From Methanothermobacter sp. (GTDB lineage Archaea > Methanobacteriota > Methanobacteria > Methanobacteriales > DSM-23052), in the NCBI GenBank assembly GCA_030055615.1, contig JASFYN010000002.1, forward strand, positions 1 to 64,000: DNA of 64,000 bases, read 5' to 3'. The notes under the pieces were generated by a model. The model ran no database searches. It saw nothing but the letters and a program-made list of their open reading frames with translations, and was not told the origin of the DNA. Position numbers and translations under genes: made by a program. Shown piece by piece: positions 49,038 through 59,569 of the stretch (positions are counted from its first letter, which is position 1; every line of letters starts with the position of its first letter).

Positions 49038-49823
49038 TTAAAATGCTTTTGTTATGTTTTCTGCTTTTTCCATTAGGATGTCACATGCTCTTTCTAGGAC
49101 TTCTTCTGGTGGTATTGAACCGTCTGTTTCTATTTTGAAGATGAATGACCCTTCTTCGTATCCTACTTTTATGGCTCCTCTGTCACATGCTCTCATACAA
49201 GTTTTACACATTGTGCAATCTTCGATATTCCCTATTTGGGGTTTTTTGGGGCTTTCTTCTAGGATCCCCTTTGGGCATGCTTTTACGCATTCGTAGCATT
49301 GTTCGCATTCTTCTCCTATGGTTATCTTTGGATAGTATTTGTATGCGCATGCTGTGGTGGGCTTCCATTTGGCATGTTCCATTCCAAGGCCTAGCTGTGC
49401 TATAGCCTCTAATTCTATCTCTTCATCCTCTCTAAGTTTTAAGATTGGTATGGTATCATATACTGGTACTATTTTCTCATCTTCTGATACTAGATCCTTT
49501 GAGTAGACTATCCCTGGGCCTTTCTTTTTTAATGTTAGGGATACGCTACATTTTGGACAGTAGTCTTCGCAGTCGCATTCACTTGGCATTATTATACCAT
49601 TTATTGCCTCTTTATCCGATTTTAGTGGGATTAGACCGAGTCTGTGCGCTACGATCTCATCGAACATTGATGAGTCATTTTTTATTATGTTAACGTATTC
49701 TATTGCTATTTTGGGGACTTCTGTCATGCTGGTTCTTCTTATAGCATTGACAAATGATGTGTCAGCATCTTTTATAATGAGGGTTATCTCATTTTCGGAT
49801 TTTTCCTTCATGTTTATATCCAT
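49038..49823 (-). CDS. rpoD: DNA-directed RNA polymerase subunit D with two Fe-S cluster motifs
   Basis: The 261-residue alpha/Rpb3-like subunit has [22 protein letters not shown] at the N-terminus. A ferredoxin-like insert holds C173, C176, C179, C183 and C203, C206, C209, C213, enough for two 4Fe-4S clusters. A separate C83, C85, C89, C92 set may bind zinc. It nucleates polymerase assembly with L, N and P. The start is ATG 49823, 9 or so bases after GGAG, overlapping no gene; an open frame to 49889 lies over S11. Confidence 0.95.
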   Translation of the reverse strand: MDINMKEKSENEITLIIKDADTSFVNAIRRTSMTEVPKIAIEYVNIIKNDSSMFDEIVAHRLGLIPLKSDKEAINGIIMPSECDCEDYCPKCSVSLTLKKKGPGIVYSKDLVSEDEKIVPVYDTIPILKLREDEEIELEAIAQLGLGMEHAKWKPTTACAYKYYPKITIGEECEQCYECVKACPKGILEESPKKPQIGNIEDCTMCKTCMRACDRGAIKVGYEEGSFIFKIETDGSIPPEEVLERACDILMEKAENITKAF

Positions 49824-49824
49824 T

Positions 49825-50226
49825 TTAGACCCTTCTCCCTCTTCTGCCTCCAGGTCTCCCTGTGCCATCATGTGGTATTGGTGTGACATCCTCTATTTTA
49901 CCTATTTTTAAACCTGCACGGGCTAAGGCCCTTATGGCCGCCTGTGCACCTGGTCCGGGTGTTCTTGGCCCGTTTCCTCCAGGTGCCCTGACTTTTATGT
50001 GTAATCCTGTGATGCCTTTCTCTTTGGCGTCCTCGGCTGCCCTGGTAGCTGCTTCCATTGCAGCGAATGGTGAGGCTTCTTGTCTGTCAGCCCTCACAAC
50101 TCTTCCACCAGACCATTGTGTCACGGTCTCTGCTCCTGTGATATCGGTTATTGTGATTATTGTGTTGTTGAATGATGAGTAGATGTGGGCGATACCCCAT
50201 TTTTCTTTTCCTTTAGCCTTGGCCAT
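49825..50226 (-). CDS. rpsK: Small ribosomal subunit protein uS11
   Basis: The 133-residue protein has [19 protein letters not shown] and ends in the conserved [16 protein letters not shown] tail. It forms part of the platform of the 30S subunit. The stop is one base before the rpoD start. Confidence 0.97.
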   Translation of the reverse strand: MAKAKGKEKWGIAHIYSSFNNTIITITDITGAETVTQWSGGRVVRADRQEASPFAAMEAATRAAEDAKEKGITGLHIKVRAPGGNGPRTPGPGAQAAIRALARAGLKIGKIEDVTPIPHDGTGRPGGRRGRRV

Positions 50227-50238
50227 TGTACTACCCCC

Positions 50239-50757
50239 CTATTCTGTGTCTTCAGCCTTGGATTCTACCTTTCCTATCATTGGTGATAATGGATAGAATC
50301 CTATCTTATCCTCTTCACCCTTTTTTACTAGGTAGCCTGGGGCGTTGACTTTACCACCATCCAAGGCTATGTGTCCATGTACTATCATCTGTCTTGCTTG
50401 TTTTATTGTTCTTGCAAGTCCCTTTTCATATACCATGGTTTGTAGTCTGCGTTTTAACACATCTTCGATTGTTAGATTAAGAACATCTTCTAGTTTAGCA
50501 TCATCTGCTAGTATACCCATCCTTTTAAGGTGTCCTAGGAGTTGTTCCCTCTCCTTTTTTGTCTGTTCTTCTGGAAGGCCGAGTAGATGCCTTGCATCTC
50601 TCCTATATCTTCTAATCATTGTTTCGGCCTTCCATATCTCCTTTTTGTTCTTTAACCCGTATTTTGTGAGTAGTCTATTTTCTTCTTTTATCCTTTCAGC
50701 ATTCCATGGGTGAGGTGGAGTGTCATACTTTTTACGGGGTTTTCGTGGGTGTCCCAT
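50239..50757 (-). CDS. rpsD: Small ribosomal subunit protein uS4
   Basis: The 172-residue protein starts [19 protein letters not shown] and has an S4 RNA-binding domain near residues 100-150 ([13 protein letters not shown] then [16 protein letters not shown]). It binds 16S rRNA early in assembly. Gene order S13-S4-S11-rpoD is the archaeal standard. Confidence 0.96.
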   Translation of the reverse strand: MGHPRKPRKKYDTPPHPWNAERIKEENRLLTKYGLKNKKEIWKAETMIRRYRRDARHLLGLPEEQTKKEREQLLGHLKRMGILADDAKLEDVLNLTIEDVLKRRLQTMVYEKGLARTIKQARQMIVHGHIALDGGKVNAPGYLVKKGEEDKIGFYPLSPMIGKVESKAEDTE

Positions 50758-50778
50758 ATCAGATCTCCCCCTTTTATC

Positions 50779-51231
50779 TTATTTTCTCTTCCTTCTCCTA
50801 ACACCTACAGATTGTCCTTTTCTGAAGGTTGATTTTGTCCTCTGGCCCCTTACTGGGAGGCCTAATTCGTGTCTTATCCCCCTATAACTTCTTATCTTCT
50901 TCAGACGGTTCAAGTCTTCTCTGATGCTCATTTCAAGATCTGCCTCGATTAGGTGTTTGTCTTCGCCTGTTTCGTAATCTTGGCGGCGATTCATCATCCA
51001 ATCAGGGATATTGTATTTTTCAGGATTTTTAAGGGCTTCTTCTAATCTTGTTATTTCATCCTCTGACAAGTATCCGATCCTTTTCTGGCCATCAAATCCA
51101 AGGACGCTTACTATGGCCTTGGCGAAGGCCTTACCAACACCTTTAATATCTGTAAGTGCATGTTCTATTGTCTTATTACCATCTAAGTCTTTTCTGGCTA
51201 CACGTACTATGTGTTTGAATTCTTCTTCCAT
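50779..51231 (-). CDS. rpsM: Small ribosomal subunit protein uS13
   Basis: The 150-residue protein has [17 protein letters not shown] and [18 protein letters not shown], the helix-two-turns-helix and tail of S13. It contacts the 50S subunit and P-site tRNA. It opens the S13-S4-S11-rpoD run about 120 bases after the tRNA-Ser gene. Confidence 0.96.
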   Translation of the reverse strand: MEEEFKHIVRVARKDLDGNKTIEHALTDIKGVGKAFAKAIVSVLGFDGQKRIGYLSEDEITRLEEALKNPEKYNIPDWMMNRRQDYETGEDKHLIEADLEMSIREDLNRLKKIRSYRGIRHELGLPVRGQRTKSTFRKGQSVGVRRRKRK

Positions 51232-51349
51232 CTGTTTAACCTCCGAAGGTGTGAGAATGAATCCACAAACCTTCCCCCATTGTGGGGGGGTATCATCCCT
51301 TATCCCTGAAGTGATAATGGGTAAAACTTGGGATTATGATCTACTCGAC

Positions 51350-51433
51350 GCCGGGACTGGGATTTGAACCCAGGAGGAGCAAAGCTCCACAAGATCTCCA
51401 ATCTTGCGCCTTACCTGGCTAGGCTATCCCGGC
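51350..51433 (-). tRNA. tRNA-Ser (GGA)
   Basis: An 84-base class II tRNA. The acceptor GCCGGGA pairs with TCCCGGC, anticodon stem CAAGA/TCTTG carries loop TTGGAGA (anticodon GGA), the long variable arm is GGAGCTTTGCTCC, and the T arm is CTGGG-TTCAAAT-CCCAG. CCA is not encoded and no intron is present. It lies between truB and S13. Confidence 0.95.
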
Positions 51434-51495
51434 ATCTTTATAATGAGATTAATAGGCGAGGATTCTATACTATTATCATAAGCTTTAGATTCTAT

Positions 51496-52464
51496 TTAAG
51501 TTTTACCCCATACTTTAGGGTATGTTCCTCGTTCCATAAAAACTTTCTGGGTGTCTACTACGATACCCTTTTCAGCATCTAGGATCTGGAGGGATGAGTA
51601 CATGCTTTCACCGGCAGCTACGAGCTCATCTTTAAGTGTCATCAGTACTACTGTGTCACCCCTTTCTATGTTATCATCTAATCCTATGATGCCACTTACT
51701 GCAAGGTTTGCACCGTGGCATATTGCATCAACTGCACTGTCCCTGATAACTATCTTTGGAAGGTGTCTGACTGCAAATTCCATTGGTTGTATGCATTTTC
51801 TTAGGAATTTTTCTTCACCATCCTCTATCCAGAAGTGGTATGCGTCGGTTAGATCATGGAGTGTTACGAGGGTCTCATCTTCTGTGAATGGTCCAACTTT
51901 TGTACGTCTTAATTCAAGCATGTGTGCTCCTGTCCCAAGGGCTTCCCCAATGTCGTGGCAATATTTCCTTATATATGTCCCAGCTTCGCATCCGATCCTG
52001 AATAGCACATCTTTCCCATCTACTTCTAGGATCTTGGTATAGTATATTCTTCTAACTCTTAGTTGGCGTTTCACAGCTGCTTTCATTGGGGGTGTCTGAA
52101 ATATTTTACCTTGAAATTCTCTGAAAACCCTTTCAAGTTCTGCCATTTTAACGGGCCTGTGCAGTCTCATGATGCATACATATTCCTTATCTGCTTCTAG
52201 GAGTAATTGGAGCACCCTGGTAGCCTTTTCAATGCCTATGGGTAGTATTCCAGTGACCTTGGGGTCTAGTGTCCCTCCATGTCCAACTTTTTTCACGTTG
52301 AGTAGTCTGCGGATCCATGAGTCTACCTGATGTGAAGTGGGACCTGGGGGTTTATCAAGGTTGATAACCCCCTTTTGTATGTATTCATGGATTGGCCTTT
52401 TATCGGGTGGGCAACCATATGCTGGGTCTGTTTCGGCTTTGTTTTTGATTAGGAATTTTGCCAT
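51496..52464 (-). CDS. truB: tRNA pseudouridine synthase, Cbf5/TruB
   Basis: The 322-residue protein has NLDKPPGPTSHQVDSWIR and the catalytic GHGGTLDPKVTGILP with Asp, then a C-terminal PUA domain (about 240-320). In archaea Cbf5 modifies tRNA U55 and, with box H/ACA RNAs and Nop10, Gar1 and L7Ae, rRNA sites. It follows L14e after 16 bases. Confidence 0.95.
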   Translation of the reverse strand: MAKFLIKNKAETDPAYGCPPDKRPIHEYIQKGVINLDKPPGPTSHQVDSWIRRLLNVKKVGHGGTLDPKVTGILPIGIEKATRVLQLLLEADKEYVCIMRLHRPVKMAELERVFREFQGKIFQTPPMKAAVKRQLRVRRIYYTKILEVDGKDVLFRIGCEAGTYIRKYCHDIGEALGTGAHMLELRRTKVGPFTEDETLVTLHDLTDAYHFWIEDGEEKFLRKCIQPMEFAVRHLPKIVIRDSAVDAICHGANLAVSGIIGLDDNIERGDTVVLMTLKDELVAAGESMYSSLQILDAEKGIVVDTQKVFMERGTYPKVWGKT

Positions 52465-52480
52465 GGGGCGCCCCAGGTAA

Positions 52481-52711
52481 TCATTTTATTGTTTTTTCGA
52501 GTTGTTTTTTAATCTCTTCTATGTCGTCTGATTTTATTTCTATCTTTTTTTCCGTGGGTTCTAAATGTTTTATGTTGCACCTTCTATTTTTGACATTGAT
52601 TCCCACGACTTCTACGAAATTTTTATCAATTATATCTAGTATTACGCATTCTTCTCCTGCTTCTCTGCCGGCGGTTTTGATGCATATTCTTCCCACTTCT
52701 ATTGCTGGCAT
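52481..52711 (-). CDS. rpl14e: Large ribosomal subunit protein eL14
   Basis: The 76-residue protein has [20 protein letters not shown] and the KOW-type fold, with HLEPTEKKIEI before an acidic helix. It overlaps the end of cmk by 13 bases, so translation is linked. Confidence 0.92.
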   Translation of the reverse strand: MPAIEVGRICIKTAGREAGEECVILDIIDKNFVEVVGINVKNRRCNIKHLEPTEKKIEIKSDDIEEIKKQLEKTIK

Positions 52712-53229
52712 TTGATCACCTCGGTAATTTTTATTATTATGTTTGTGATTTCTTCGGGTTTGAAATGGGCGCTGTTTAGTATTATGTCATAGACTTGCAA
52801 GTTTTCTATGTCTATCCCGTGAATTTCTTTGTATCTTTTGGCTTCGCTTTCTTCTCTTCTCTTTATTTCATCTTCGACCTTTTTGAGAGGTTTTGATTCC
52901 CTTTTACTTATCCTCTCTGCTCTGATATCGAATGGTGCTATTATAAGTATTTTGAGATCAGCTTCGACAAAATAGGCTGAAAGTCTCCCTTCCACTATTA
53001 GGTTCTCCTTGTTCTTGGCTATTTCTGCTTGTCTTTTATCTATCTCTTTGTCGATTTCATGGTCTTCTTCTGCTAATCTGCTGAATTCTAAGATGTCCAT
53101 CCCCCTTTCAGCTGCCATTTGCCTGAAAACGTCACCTGCTGATATGAATGGTATCCCTAGTTTCTTTGAGAGCATTCTTGTAATTGTTGTTGTACCAGCG
53201 CCTGGGAGACCGCTGATGGTTATTATCAT
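52699..53229 (-). CDS. cmk: Cytidylate kinase
   Basis: The 176-residue P-loop kinase begins [15 protein letters not shown] and has [14 protein letters not shown] and EGRLSAYF, the archaeal CMP kinase pattern. It phosphorylates CMP and dCMP. Its start overlaps the L34e stop by 4 bases. Its place between L34e and L14e is usual in archaea. Confidence 0.93.
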   Translation of the reverse strand: MIITISGLPGAGTTTITRMLSKKLGIPFISAGDVFRQMAAERGMDILEFSRLAEEDHEIDKEIDKRQAEIAKNKENLIVEGRLSAYFVEADLKILIIAPFDIRAERISKRESKPLKKVEDEIKRREESEAKRYKEIHGIDIENLQVYDIILNSAHFKPEEITNIIIKITEVIKCQQ

Positions 53230-53492
53230 GACCTTGCCTCTTCCTTAAAAACTTTTCTCATACACTCTGAACAGTAATAACCACCATATGGTCTGTTAGG
53301 TCTTCTCTTTGACTTTGATAATTTTCTTATCTGGTATGGTCTTCCACGGGGGACTCCATGGAGTGGTTTACCACATCCTGCACATACATGCTTTGATGGT
53401 TTCTTCCTCTTGTAGTGTATGACCGTCCTGCCACCTGGAGTCCTCTTGAATGTTTTCTTATATGATCTGGATCTGTATCTTAATTCTGGCAT
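53226..53492 (-). CDS. rpl34e: Large ribosomal subunit protein eL34
   Basis: The 88-residue basic protein has two zinc-type pairs, CAGCGKPL and CSECMRK, and [20 protein letters not shown] at the N-terminus. Overlaps cmk by 4 bases. Confidence 0.95.
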   Translation of the reverse strand: MPELRYRSRSYKKTFKRTPGGRTVIHYKRKKPSKHVCAGCGKPLHGVPRGRPYQIRKLSKSKRRPNRPYGGYYCSECMRKVFKEEARS

Positions 53493-53506
53493 GAGTGTTC
53501 CTCCCG

Positions 53507-54070
53507 TTACATTCCTTTAAGTCCCATGAACTTCCTGAATATCTGGGACATTGCAAATGAGCATAGTATGTACCAGCCTAGCCACCCTATGGCATATGCT
53601 GGTGAACCAGCCGGCATCTTATAGAACATGTGCCATATCGGCACGAGGAGCACGTAATATGCTACTTGTGGGAGTATGATTGTGGCCTTTGAAATATAAG
53701 GGTGTTGGGCCATCCAATAGAATACTAGGATTATTGGTAGGAAGGTTACTATCATGGGCTTGAATGACATTGTCATCATTTCCCTTTGCTTGTCCATGAA
53801 TTCCATCTGCTTTTCTTGCAATTCCTCAAGGGCTTTAATGTCAGTGGATTTTCTGGCCTCCATAACCTCTTGTTGGAATTCTTGCATCTCACGTCTAAGT
53901 TCTTGTAACCTTTCCTGGTCTACTAGTAGCTTGTTTGCTAATGTTATTATAAAGGCTATTATGGTGGCTATAATAAATATTGTGAGTATAGGATTTTGTG
54001 GATTAGGGTCTAATGCTAGGAATGGGCCGAATATGATGTCTAGTCCATTGTATATGATGTCTAGTACCAT
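53507..54070 (-). CDS. DUF106 membrane protein, YidC/EMC3-like
   Basis: The 187-residue protein has three transmembrane regions. A long cytosolic coiled coil ([18 protein letters not shown]) follows the first and precedes [20 protein letters not shown]. This is the archaeal DUF106 family related to YidC, EMC3 and TMCO1, thought to insert membrane proteins beside SecYE. Its location between secY-adkA and L34e supports a role in protein insertion. Confidence 0.9.
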   Translation of the reverse strand: MVLDIIYNGLDIIFGPFLALDPNPQNPILTIFIIATIIAFIITLANKLLVDQERLQELRREMQEFQQEVMEARKSTDIKALEELQEKQMEFMDKQREMMTMSFKPMIVTFLPIILVFYWMAQHPYISKATIILPQVAYYVLLVPIWHMFYKMPAGSPAYAIGWLGWYILCSFAMSQIFRKFMGLKGM

Positions 54071-54080
54071 TTTATTCCTC

Positions 54081-54635
54081 TTATAGTATCTTTTTCATTT
54101 CTTGAACCGCATTTTCTAGGCGGCTGTTATGGTTTTCGATTATTTTTACTGTTGCACCTGTTAGTGTGGCGTATGCTATTGCCGCTGCTCTGTTCATCTG
54201 CTGGTGTAGGTCTATTTCTTTGAGCATTTCCATGTCCCTTGTCCTTGTTGTGTCTGAGATTCTTCTCATGAAAATCTCTTCTGGGTCTGCTTCGATAAGT
54301 ACAAACATATCTGGTTGGAGTTCTTCTAGGACCCATTGTGGTAGTCCTGGTAGAAAACCAGTTGGTGTTTTTATTGTGCAGTGAGTGTCAACGATTATAT
54401 TAGTTTGCTTGGATCTTTCTCTTATATTTTTCGCAGCCGCTTTTTGTATCTTCTTCTGTTTTTCTGGTGAAAGTTTCCTCAGCTGATCCCTGTCCTCTAC
54501 CAGACCCTCAGATTTAGCTATTTCGAGCATCACATCTCCATAATTCACATTTATATAATCTAGGTCTTCTAGTGCATGTTTGAGTACTGTTGTACTCCCG
54601 GAACCTGGTATTCCTGCAACTACAACAACCTTCAT
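54081..54635 (-). CDS. adkA: Adenylate kinase, archaeal type
   Basis: The 184-residue P-loop kinase starts MKVVVVAGIPGSGSTTVLK and has the NVNYGDVMLEIAKSEG segment of the archaeal family. It balances AMP, ADP and ATP. ATG 54635 is used; the upstream in-frame TTG 54644 is less likely. It directly follows secY as in most Euryarchaeota. Confidence 0.94.
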   Translation of the reverse strand: MKVVVVAGIPGSGSTTVLKHALEDLDYINVNYGDVMLEIAKSEGLVEDRDQLRKLSPEKQKKIQKAAAKNIRERSKQTNIIVDTHCTIKTPTGFLPGLPQWVLEELQPDMFVLIEADPEEIFMRRISDTTRTRDMEMLKEIDLHQQMNRAAAIAYATLTGATVKIIENHNSRLENAVQEMKKIL

Positions 54636-54659
54636 GTCTATCAAATCCTATTTTCTTTT

Positions 54660-56021
54660 TTATTCTCCGAGGAAGCGTCTGAGCATTGGATGCATATCCA
54701 TAAGCTGTTCCTGGGCTATCTCCTCATATAACCTGTAGACTATACCCACTGTTAAAAGCACACCTGTACCCCCACCTAGAGCCCCTGTCAGGTCAGCTAT
54801 AAATGCTAGAAATCCTACGAAAGCCCCTCCTAGTATTGTGAGTGGGGGTATATACCTTTTTAGTATCCTCTCAAATTGCTTCTTAGTACTTCTAAAACCA
54901 GGAACTTGTAAGCCCATCTGGTATAATTGTTTGGCGACTTCTCGGGGTCCGAGGCCGCTTATCTCGATCCACAACCATGCGAATAAAATGGAGAATCCTA
55001 TGAATACTATAGCATAGAATGCAACCTTCAAAGGATCTAAGTAGAGGATGTCAATGGATCTTGGGGGTGTTAGAAGGTATGCTAGGCCGCTTATAGCCTG
55101 TCCCCTTGAAACTTCTCCGAGTATTGGGTGTCCCATTTTTTGGAATACGTTAGCCATTAATTGTACGTTTAATAGTAGGGCGCTTGTGAGTATAACCGGC
55201 ATGTTACTCGCATATACGAACCTGAGGGGGTATTTGCCTATTGGACCGCGCCCCCATCTTTTACCTCCACCCATAGTCAAGGGTATTTCAACCCTCATAC
55301 TCTCTGCATAGACTACAATTAAGAATACGAAGATTAAGGCTAGTATCGGTATAATATAATATTGTAGATCAGGGGACTGGCCAGTTGCCAGCAAGTATAG
55401 GAATCCGGGTATTCTGCCAGCTGGCACTCCCGGTTGTGCTGGTGAAGGAAGGGGGTTGAATGCTCCTACCATTATCTCCTGGGATACTCCTGCTGCTATG
55501 AATAGTCCAACTCCACTACCGAAACCCCATTTAGAGACAACCTCATCTAGGAATATTATGAGTATACCGCCTATGGTCATCTGCAATATTAGTATGCCTG
55601 TAAATGCCGAAGATAATGGTGCGAGAGCCCCTGTTAATACTAGTATGGCTGCTTCAAAGACTGTGAAGATTATAGCTAACAATTTCTGGGTCCCTTGGAA
55701 AAATGCTTTGTCCTCATGGCGTGATAGATCTAATTTTAGTAATTTTCCACCTACTAGCAATTGTAGTATGATTGATGCTGAGACTATGGGCCCTATACCC
55801 AAAGTTAAAATTGAACCGAAGTTTCCTGCGATAACTGCCCTTAATTGGGCGAATTGGTCCACTGCAGTGGGGCTTAGACCATAGAGGGGTATCTGCCCAA
55901 GGAAAAAGTATAATATTAGGACTATCCCAGTCCATTTGAGTTTTTCCTTGAATGTTTGCCTGTATTCAGGCTGTTTTACTTCGGGTATTATTGAGAATAT
56001 GGGGTCTAGTTTTTCCCTCAA
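54660..56021 (-). CDS. secY: Protein translocase subunit SecY (TTG start)
   Basis: The 453-residue protein has ten transmembrane helices, an N-terminal IPEVKQPEYRQTFKEKLKWT, the plug region, and cytosolic loops with RVEIPLTMGGGKRWGRGPIG. It is the core pore of the archaeal Sec channel. The start is TTG 56021 behind GGGAG. It follows L15. Confidence 0.95.
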   Translation of the reverse strand: MREKLDPIFSIIPEVKQPEYRQTFKEKLKWTGIVLILYFFLGQIPLYGLSPTAVDQFAQLRAVIAGNFGSILTLGIGPIVSASIILQLLVGGKLLKLDLSRHEDKAFFQGTQKLLAIIFTVFEAAILVLTGALAPLSSAFTGILILQMTIGGILIIFLDEVVSKWGFGSGVGLFIAAGVSQEIMVGAFNPLPSPAQPGVPAGRIPGFLYLLATGQSPDLQYYIIPILALIFVFLIVVYAESMRVEIPLTMGGGKRWGRGPIGKYPLRFVYASNMPVILTSALLLNVQLMANVFQKMGHPILGEVSRGQAISGLAYLLTPPRSIDILYLDPLKVAFYAIVFIGFSILFAWLWIEISGLGPREVAKQLYQMGLQVPGFRSTKKQFERILKRYIPPLTILGGAFVGFLAFIADLTGALGGGTGVLLTVGIVYRLYEEIAQEQLMDMHPMLRRFLGE

Positions 56022-56041
56022 ATTGGTTCAGCTCCCAGGAT

Positions 56042-56479
56042 TTATATTTTTTCGACTTTTCCTCCGGCCTCTTTTATCTTCTCTTCTGCTTTAGCCGAAA
56101 ATTCATGGGCTTTAATGTGTAATGGTTCTGTTATTTTGCCTTGGCCCAGGACTTTCTCGTAACCTATGTTGGTAACGTCTAGGATGGTTATATTTTTTTC
56201 TTTTTTGGCTATTCCTTCCTTTATGAATTTTGGTAGTTTTTCTTGGATTTCGCCAAGGTTTATTGTCTTGGGGTCTTTGACGAGTTTCCTTGGACGTTTA
56301 AACCCTCTTTTACCGAAGTGTTCTGGGTCGTATTTGACTATCCATGTCCAGTGGTGTTTGTGTCCGCCTGCTTGTCCTCTGCCGCCACGGTGGCCTGCTC
56401 CTCGTCTTTTCTTTGATGATCCTCCTCCGACTGTCCTGGAGCCTCTCATCTTTGTGATCTTTTTTCTTTTTCTGATCAT
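56042..56479 (-). CDS. rplO: Large ribosomal subunit protein uL15
   Basis: The 145-residue protein is Gly- and Arg-rich at the N-terminus (RGSRTVGGGSSKKRRGAGHR) with a C-terminal L15/L18e fold. ATG 56479 is chosen since GAGGT lies 9 bases before it; the upstream ATG 56488 abuts the ribosome binding site. Confidence 0.94.
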   Translation of the reverse strand: MIRKRKKITKMRGSRTVGGGSSKKRRGAGHRGGRGQAGGHKHHWTWIVKYDPEHFGKRGFKRPRKLVKDPKTINLGEIQEKLPKFIKEGIAKKEKNITILDVTNIGYEKVLGQGKITEPLHIKAHEFSAKAEEKIKEAGGKVEKI

Positions 56480-56495
56480 TGTTATCATACCTCGG

Positions 56496-56951
56496 TTATA
56501 TCATTCGTTGTATTAGTTCGTTTATTTTATCTCCTCTGTAGCCTAGGCTTCCACCTTCTTTGAATGATTTTTTCACGCTTTCATAGCCTTTTCTGGGTGG
56601 TTGGAGTCTGAATACTGGTTTTATGTCAAGGTCTTCGAGTTTGGTTTTTCCTTTGAGTATGGCTTCTGCGAGTTCTTTGAATGTTGAATAGCCTTTATCT
56701 TTTATGTGTTCTTTTGTGATTTTTTTGTTACCTGGTAATCTGCCCCTTTTTTGTATCATTGATGCTAGTGTTTCTTTGTTTATTTCTCCCCATGTTATGT
56801 AGTCTTTTGCTTTTTGTAGCATGCCTTTGTAGTCTGGTGTTTCCTCGACTATTACTGCATGGTTGATCCGGTGTAATCTTAGCATTGCGAGGGTGTCCTT
56901 GATGTCTTTTTTCACGCCCACGGAGCCCCTCACTCTTATGACTGCGAACAT
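56496..56951 (-). CDS. rpmD: Large ribosomal subunit protein uL30
   Basis: The 151-residue protein starts [20 protein letters not shown] and has [16 protein letters not shown], the archaeal/eukaryal L7-type long L30. It ends [13 protein letters not shown]. Confidence 0.95.
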   Translation of the reverse strand: MFAVIRVRGSVGVKKDIKDTLAMLRLHRINHAVIVEETPDYKGMLQKAKDYITWGEINKETLASMIQKRGRLPGNKKITKEHIKDKGYSTFKELAEAILKGKTKLEDLDIKPVFRLQPPRKGYESVKKSFKEGGSLGYRGDKINELIQRMI

Positions 56952-56964
56952 GCTAGATCACCCT

Positions 56965-57609
56965 TTATGCTGTGGTGACTCCAAGTTTTTTAAGGTCTTT
57001 TTCTGCTGCTTTTATCTTGCTTAGTTGTTTTAGGGCGTTGAAGGTTGCCTTTGCAAAGTTTATTGTTGTTTGTGTCTGTCCTTTTGTCCTGGACCATATG
57101 TCTTCTATCCCTGCGAGTCTGAGTATTGTTTTTCCAACGTCTCCTATGGCGAGTCCTACTCCTCCTGGCGCTGGTAGGAGGGTGACTCTGACGCTTCCGC
57201 TTTTACCTGTGACTCTGAATGGTATGGTGTGTTCTCGGCCACATGCGCATCCCCAGTCTCCACATCCTCTTCTAACCTTGATTATGTTGAATTTAGCATC
57301 ATCTACTGCTTTTCTTATGGCTGGTCCGACTTCTCTTGCTTTTCCTTGTCCTAGTCCTACGTAGCCGTCCTTGTTTCCAACTGCTACTATGACTCTGAAG
57401 TTTACTTTTCTTCCTGATTTGTGCATTCTTTGGACTAGGTTAACGTCTATGACTTCTTCTTCGAGGTCTGGGAGTAATGCGTCTATTATTTCTAATTCCA
57501 TTATGGGGAGCCCTTCTTCGAATATTTCGTCTATGCTTGTGATTTCTCCTTCTTTCACCCTTTGTCCTAGGCTTGTTTTTGGCTCCCATTCTTCTATGTC
57601 AAAGTTCAT
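56965..57609 (-). CDS. rpsE: Small ribosomal subunit protein uS5
   Basis: The 214-residue protein has an archaeal N-terminal extension, then the S5 domain with [20 protein letters not shown] and ITGKSG-type loop, and the C-terminal [28 protein letters not shown] is a Cys-rich insert typical of archaeal S5. Overlaps the L18 stop by 4 bases. Confidence 0.96.
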   Translation of the reverse strand: MNFDIEEWEPKTSLGQRVKEGEITSIDEIFEEGLPIMELEIIDALLPDLEEEVIDVNLVQRMHKSGRKVNFRVIVAVGNKDGYVGLGQGKAREVGPAIRKAVDDAKFNIIKVRRGCGDWGCACGREHTIPFRVTGKSGSVRVTLLPAPGGVGLAIGDVGKTILRLAGIEDIWSRTKGQTQTTINFAKATFNALKQLSKIKAAEKDLKKLGVTTA

Positions 57610-58187
57610 GATATTACCTCATCTATTTTCTTTTTGATTTCTTCAAAGTGCTCTGGTAATCTTGTTGGGGAAAGTCCCCTTTCGAAGTATTTGGAGAACT
57701 TTTTTTTCGCTTCTGTTTCGTCTAGTGATTTTGCATATTCTGCTATGTGTTCTCCTCTTATCCTTGATTCGTCTGGTAGGATGGTTTCACTGTGTGGCAC
57801 TTTTAACCCTGCATCCACAGCACCTTTAAGGGCTGCGAAGACCCGCGAGCCCTTAACTGGTGGTCTTAGGCCTATGTCTAAGATGGCCTCTTTGATCCCC
57901 TCTTTTAGGGCTTTTTTGCCGCATAGGTATCCTGTTAGGTAGGCTGCACTTATATTATTAGTGTTAGCTAGCCATCCGAGTTTTTGTAATTGTTTTGAGT
58001 GGGCTGAAATGAGTGTTTCATCTCCTATTTTACCAACTTTAGCTATTTGGGTTATAACATGATAGTTGGTTACTCTTACAATGAATCTTAATTTACCGGC
58101 ATCTACTAATTTGTACCTTGCCCTGTAATCTGTTTTCCCTTCTCTGCGTCTTCTGAAGGGTAATCTGTATCTGGGCCCGTGTGCCAA
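57606..58187 (-). CDS. rplR: Large ribosomal subunit protein uL18
   Basis: The 193-residue protein has [20 protein letters not shown] and [14 protein letters not shown], with [21 protein letters not shown]. This is the longer archaeal/eukaryal L5-type L18 that binds 5S rRNA. Confidence 0.95.
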   Translation of the reverse strand: MAHGPRYRLPFRRRREGKTDYRARYKLVDAGKLRFIVRVTNYHVITQIAKVGKIGDETLISAHSKQLQKLGWLANTNNISAAYLTGYLCGKKALKEGIKEAILDIGLRPPVKGSRVFAALKGAVDAGLKVPHSETILPDESRIRGEHIAEYAKSLDETEAKKKFSKYFERGLSPTRLPEHFEEIKKKIDEVIS

Positions 58188-58200
58188 GTCTCTTCCCTCC

Positions 58201-58647
58201 TTATCTTAGCATGTCATGGTCTCTGGCATAGGTTTTCATGTAGGATTTGCTCCTGAAAGCCCCGCCTTTAGCCATTTTGTAAAGTTTACGATATGTAGTC
58301 TTGTTTATTTGCCTTTTATCCCTCATTTTTTTAAGGTCTTTCCTCAGAGCCCTTATAGTGCTTATCCACTCCCTCTTACGTGGTCTTCTAGCACCTTTAG
58401 CCCCTTTTATACTGCCTTTTCCTTTCCTTCTGCCCTTCCTTTTCTGCTCTTTTATCTTCTTGGATCTGTAACTGCTTATACCCTTTTTGGGTTGGGCTTT
58501 TATGGCTCCATCTTTTATTAGTTGTTTTATGCTTTCTCTAGTTATTGCTGTTGAAACCTCGTCAACTCTTTCAGGGTCTATCCATACCCTGTTTGTTCCT
58601 ACTTTGAGTATTTCTGCAGCTAGTCTCTTTTGAGTGGTGAGATTCAT
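58201..58647 (-). CDS. rpl19e: Large ribosomal subunit protein eL19
   Basis: The 148-residue, strongly basic helical protein has [19 protein letters not shown], then a Lys/Arg-rich segment ([17 protein letters not shown]). Such proteins form an intersubunit bridge in archaea and eukaryotes. A 41-base gap separates it from L32e. Confidence 0.95.
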   Translation of the reverse strand: MNLTTQKRLAAEILKVGTNRVWIDPERVDEVSTAITRESIKQLIKDGAIKAQPKKGISSYRSKKIKEQKRKGRRKGKGSIKGAKGARRPRKREWISTIRALRKDLKKMRDKRQINKTTYRKLYKMAKGGAFRSKSYMKTYARDHDMLR

Positions 58648-58688
58648 GTTGGGTTTCCCTCCCTTAAGTTTTTTTTATTGGGGGGCTT

Positions 58689-59015
58689 TTAGGGGTTCAG
58701 AATTTTAATGCCTAACTCTTTGGCCCTTTCTATGATTAGCTTTTTTTTCCTGGCGCCTACTGTGGATGCTATCCTAGCAGCCTCCCCTTCAGGGTCTAGA
58801 GATTCTATTTCCTCCAAGTTTCTGATTAGTACGTCCTTGTAACCTGAAGGGTGTAATCCTCTTTCTTTCTTGGGTTTCCTGTATCCTATGGATGGCATTG
58901 CAGGTTTTCCTTTTTCGTATCTTCTCATTTTACTGGTTTTGCCCTTGGGTTTTCTCCATTTTTCGCCCAATTTTTTGTATCTTGCATACTCTTGTCTTTT
59001 GAATCTTTTTTTCAT
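58689..59015 (-). CDS. rpl32e: Large ribosomal subunit protein eL32
   Basis: The 108-residue protein starts [20 protein letters not shown] and has [20 protein letters not shown], the L32e core. It is short for the family, lacking the N-terminal extension some relatives have. ATG 59015 follows GGTGAT by 4 bases; the GTG at 59024 is in that site. Confidence 0.92.
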   Translation of the reverse strand: MKKRFKRQEYARYKKLGEKWRKPKGKTSKMRRYEKGKPAMPSIGYRKPKKERGLHPSGYKDVLIRNLEEIESLDPEGEAARIASTVGARKKKLIIERAKELGIKILNP

Positions 59016-59020
59016 AGGGA

Positions 59021-59554
59021 TCACCCTTTACTTACGAGGTATATGCCATCCTGGAATACTCTTGGGTCTCTTCTTTTGATTTTTGTGGCCTGTTCTATGT
59101 TTGCCATTGTCTGTCCAACGTGTTCTTTGTCTATTCCGGTTATGTGGACTTCGTCGCCTTTTACTTGCACTTTGGTGTCCCCTAGGATTTTTGCTTTGCG
59201 GGGGTGTCTTTCACCTAGGAAGTTTTCGATTATGACCTTGTCTCCTTGGACTTTGACTGTCATGGGGAAGTGTGCGTAGACTATTTTCATCTTATAAGTG
59301 AATCCTCTAGTTACTCCTGTTATCATATTGTTTATGTGGGCTTTGATGGTCCCGAGCATTGCCTTGTCCCTTTTACGTGGGAATTTAACTTCTAGGATGA
59401 TTTTGTCATCTTCTTTATCTATTTTTATGTTGTGTTGGTCGAATTCGCGGGATACTTCCCCTTTAGGCCCTTTTACTGTTATTTTGTGGTCTATGGTGAC
59501 CTCTACATTGTCTGGGATTGGGATTTCTTCCCGGAGTATTGCTGCTACGGCCAT
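59021..59554 (-). CDS. rplF: Large ribosomal subunit protein uL6
   Basis: The 177-residue protein has two L6 repeats, with [20 protein letters not shown] in the first and [20 protein letters not shown] between. Start ATG 59554 is set by GGTGATAATA. Confidence 0.95.
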   Translation of the reverse strand: MAVAAILREEIPIPDNVEVTIDHKITVKGPKGEVSREFDQHNIKIDKEDDKIILEVKFPRKRDKAMLGTIKAHINNMITGVTRGFTYKMKIVYAHFPMTVKVQGDKVIIENFLGERHPRKAKILGDTKVQVKGDEVHITGIDKEHVGQTMANIEQATKIKRRDPRVFQDGIYLVSKG

Positions 59555-59569
59555 TATTATCACCCTTTT

